This document shows positions 63,181-64,000 of a stretch of DNA of 64,000 nucleotides, one piece after another (the first letter of the stretch is position 1; every line of letters starts with the position of its first letter). The stretch is from Xiphophorus maculatus. Its lineage: Eukaryota; Chordata; Actinopteri; Cyprinodontiformes; Poeciliidae. The position numbers and the translations under genes were made by a program. The DNA lies in the NCBI RefSeq assembly GCF_002775205.1, contig NC_036450.1, forward strand, positions 12,171,479-12,235,478, read 5' to 3'. Below the pieces are notes generated by a model. The model saw nothing but the letters and a program-made list of their open reading frames with translations, ran no database searches and was not told the DNA's origin.

Positions 63181-64000
63181 TACACCTGTTTGAGCAGTAA
63201 CAGAGGCTTTTTACCTCATTAGTGGGTGTCTTGGTATTAAAAATATTTATTAGGCAGAATAGAAACCTTTTATTGCAGGTTTACAGAAGGTTTGGTGAAA
63301 TATTAACATCGTGTTGCGGACCTGCCCATTCTTATTCAGTTACTTTCAGACATAATGTCTTGTCTCATTCTTGAAAAGATACATCCAGAATAGCAGTGAC
63401 AGACATGATGAAACCAAGGTTCTTCTACTAACACATTATTCAAATGTTCAACTTGGTGGTGATGCATTTTCAGCATTATGATTAAATCTTCAGTGCATGA
63501 GCATGGTGACGCATCCTGCTCAGCAACAACTAAAACCAGAAGAACCTAAGCAAATATCTTAACTTTCCTGGATATATATTTGAAAGGTATACATGTTATA
63601 TATGTATAAGTTTGTTAAAAAACAAAAAGTATTTTAATGTATATTCACCACACCTTCAGTGTATATATATTTGCTTCTGTTGCTGTTGTTCATCTCTTCT
63701 TCTGGGGTGGTTGGGTTAGGATTTTTTTTTTCTTTTTATACACACAAAAATTGTAGCCTATTTAAAATATGAGCTCTGAAAATGAAAACCTTAAAAACAA
63801 AAAAGTTAATTCTCCTGTGACACAAGAAGCACAATTAAAGAGAACATGGGCCTGCTCATGAAAATGGCACCGTTGAAAAAATAGGATCAAATCTGCCATT
63901 CAAGACAACTTAAGATGCACTTTTCTGTGAACCTTTCAGTAGCAATTTTGCTAGAACTCAGGCTTCTCATCTGTCTTTTTAGTCAAACACTGCACAGGTG

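Larger units (their letters stand above)
53907..64000. other. probable first intron of plgrkt, repeat-bearing
   Basis: I find no coding exon on either strand. The stretch contains a family A fragment (55,790-56,225), a MITE with internal tandem units (56,268-56,424), a purine-rich tract (57,320-57,830), a hairpin (58,254-58,290), Tc1-like relics (58,741-59,040), LINE/SINE-tail fragments, a TA microsatellite (61,051-61,096), a hAT-type MITE (62,741-62,960) and a tRNA-like SINE (62,990-63,180). Confidence 0.5.

Overview
The window is vertebrate nuclear DNA, most likely from a teleost fish. The evidence is intron-rich genes with GT-AG junctions, AT-rich introns, many fish-type DNA-transposon relics, fragments of the fish NLR immune-gene family, and the gene order jak2 - relaxin - plgrkt. 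Species cannot be told from the sequence alone.

Layout. (1) 1-9,870: no recognised complete gene. There are possible exons of an unidentified small gene (72-202, 4,270-4,429, 4,937-5,236), a nearly complete but frameshifted Tc1/mariner element of the DD36E type (5,586-6,826), and old repeats. (2) 9,880-12,580: minus-strand fragments of an NLR-family gene (a CARD exon, a spacer exon and a shrunken RING-like exon, with no NACHT domain in view), with a probable solo LTR (11,281-12,136) between them. (3) 13,588-15,452: an intact two-exon BTB/zinc-finger gene on the minus strand, related to ZBTB6/ZBTB26. A decayed second copy of its BTB exon lies about 1.3 kb upstream (16,745-16,945). (4) 15,500-21,900: a repeat-rich stretch with a broken multi-frame ORF for a one-membrane-segment protein (19,586-20,274). 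(5) 21,950-48,270: the whole jak2 gene on the plus strand. It has a noncoding first exon, a 10 kb first intron and 23 coding exons that join in frame to a 1,124-residue protein with FERM, SH2-like, pseudokinase and kinase domains. (6) 50,573-51,369: a two-exon relaxin-family hormone gene, minus strand. (7) 52,393-53,906: the last three coding exons of plgrkt, minus strand; its first coding exon is not visible and is probably beyond 64,000. (8) 53,907-64,000: intronic or intergenic DNA with several MITEs, a purine-rich tract, a TA microsatellite and SINE relics.

The jak2 - relaxin - plgrkt block keeps the order and orientation of human 9p24 (JAK2 forward; the INSL6/RLN cluster, whose RLN genes are reverse; PLGRKT reverse), which supports the three identifications together. 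The genes do not form one pathway. JAK2 carries cytokine-receptor signals, relaxin acts through G-protein-coupled receptors, and PLGRKT is a membrane plasminogen receptor. I found no clearly new multi-gene system. The most unusual items are the BTB relic beside its parent, the broken membrane-protein ORF, the overlapping uORFs in the jak2 leader, the alternative in-frame acceptor in jak2, and the DD36E transposon.
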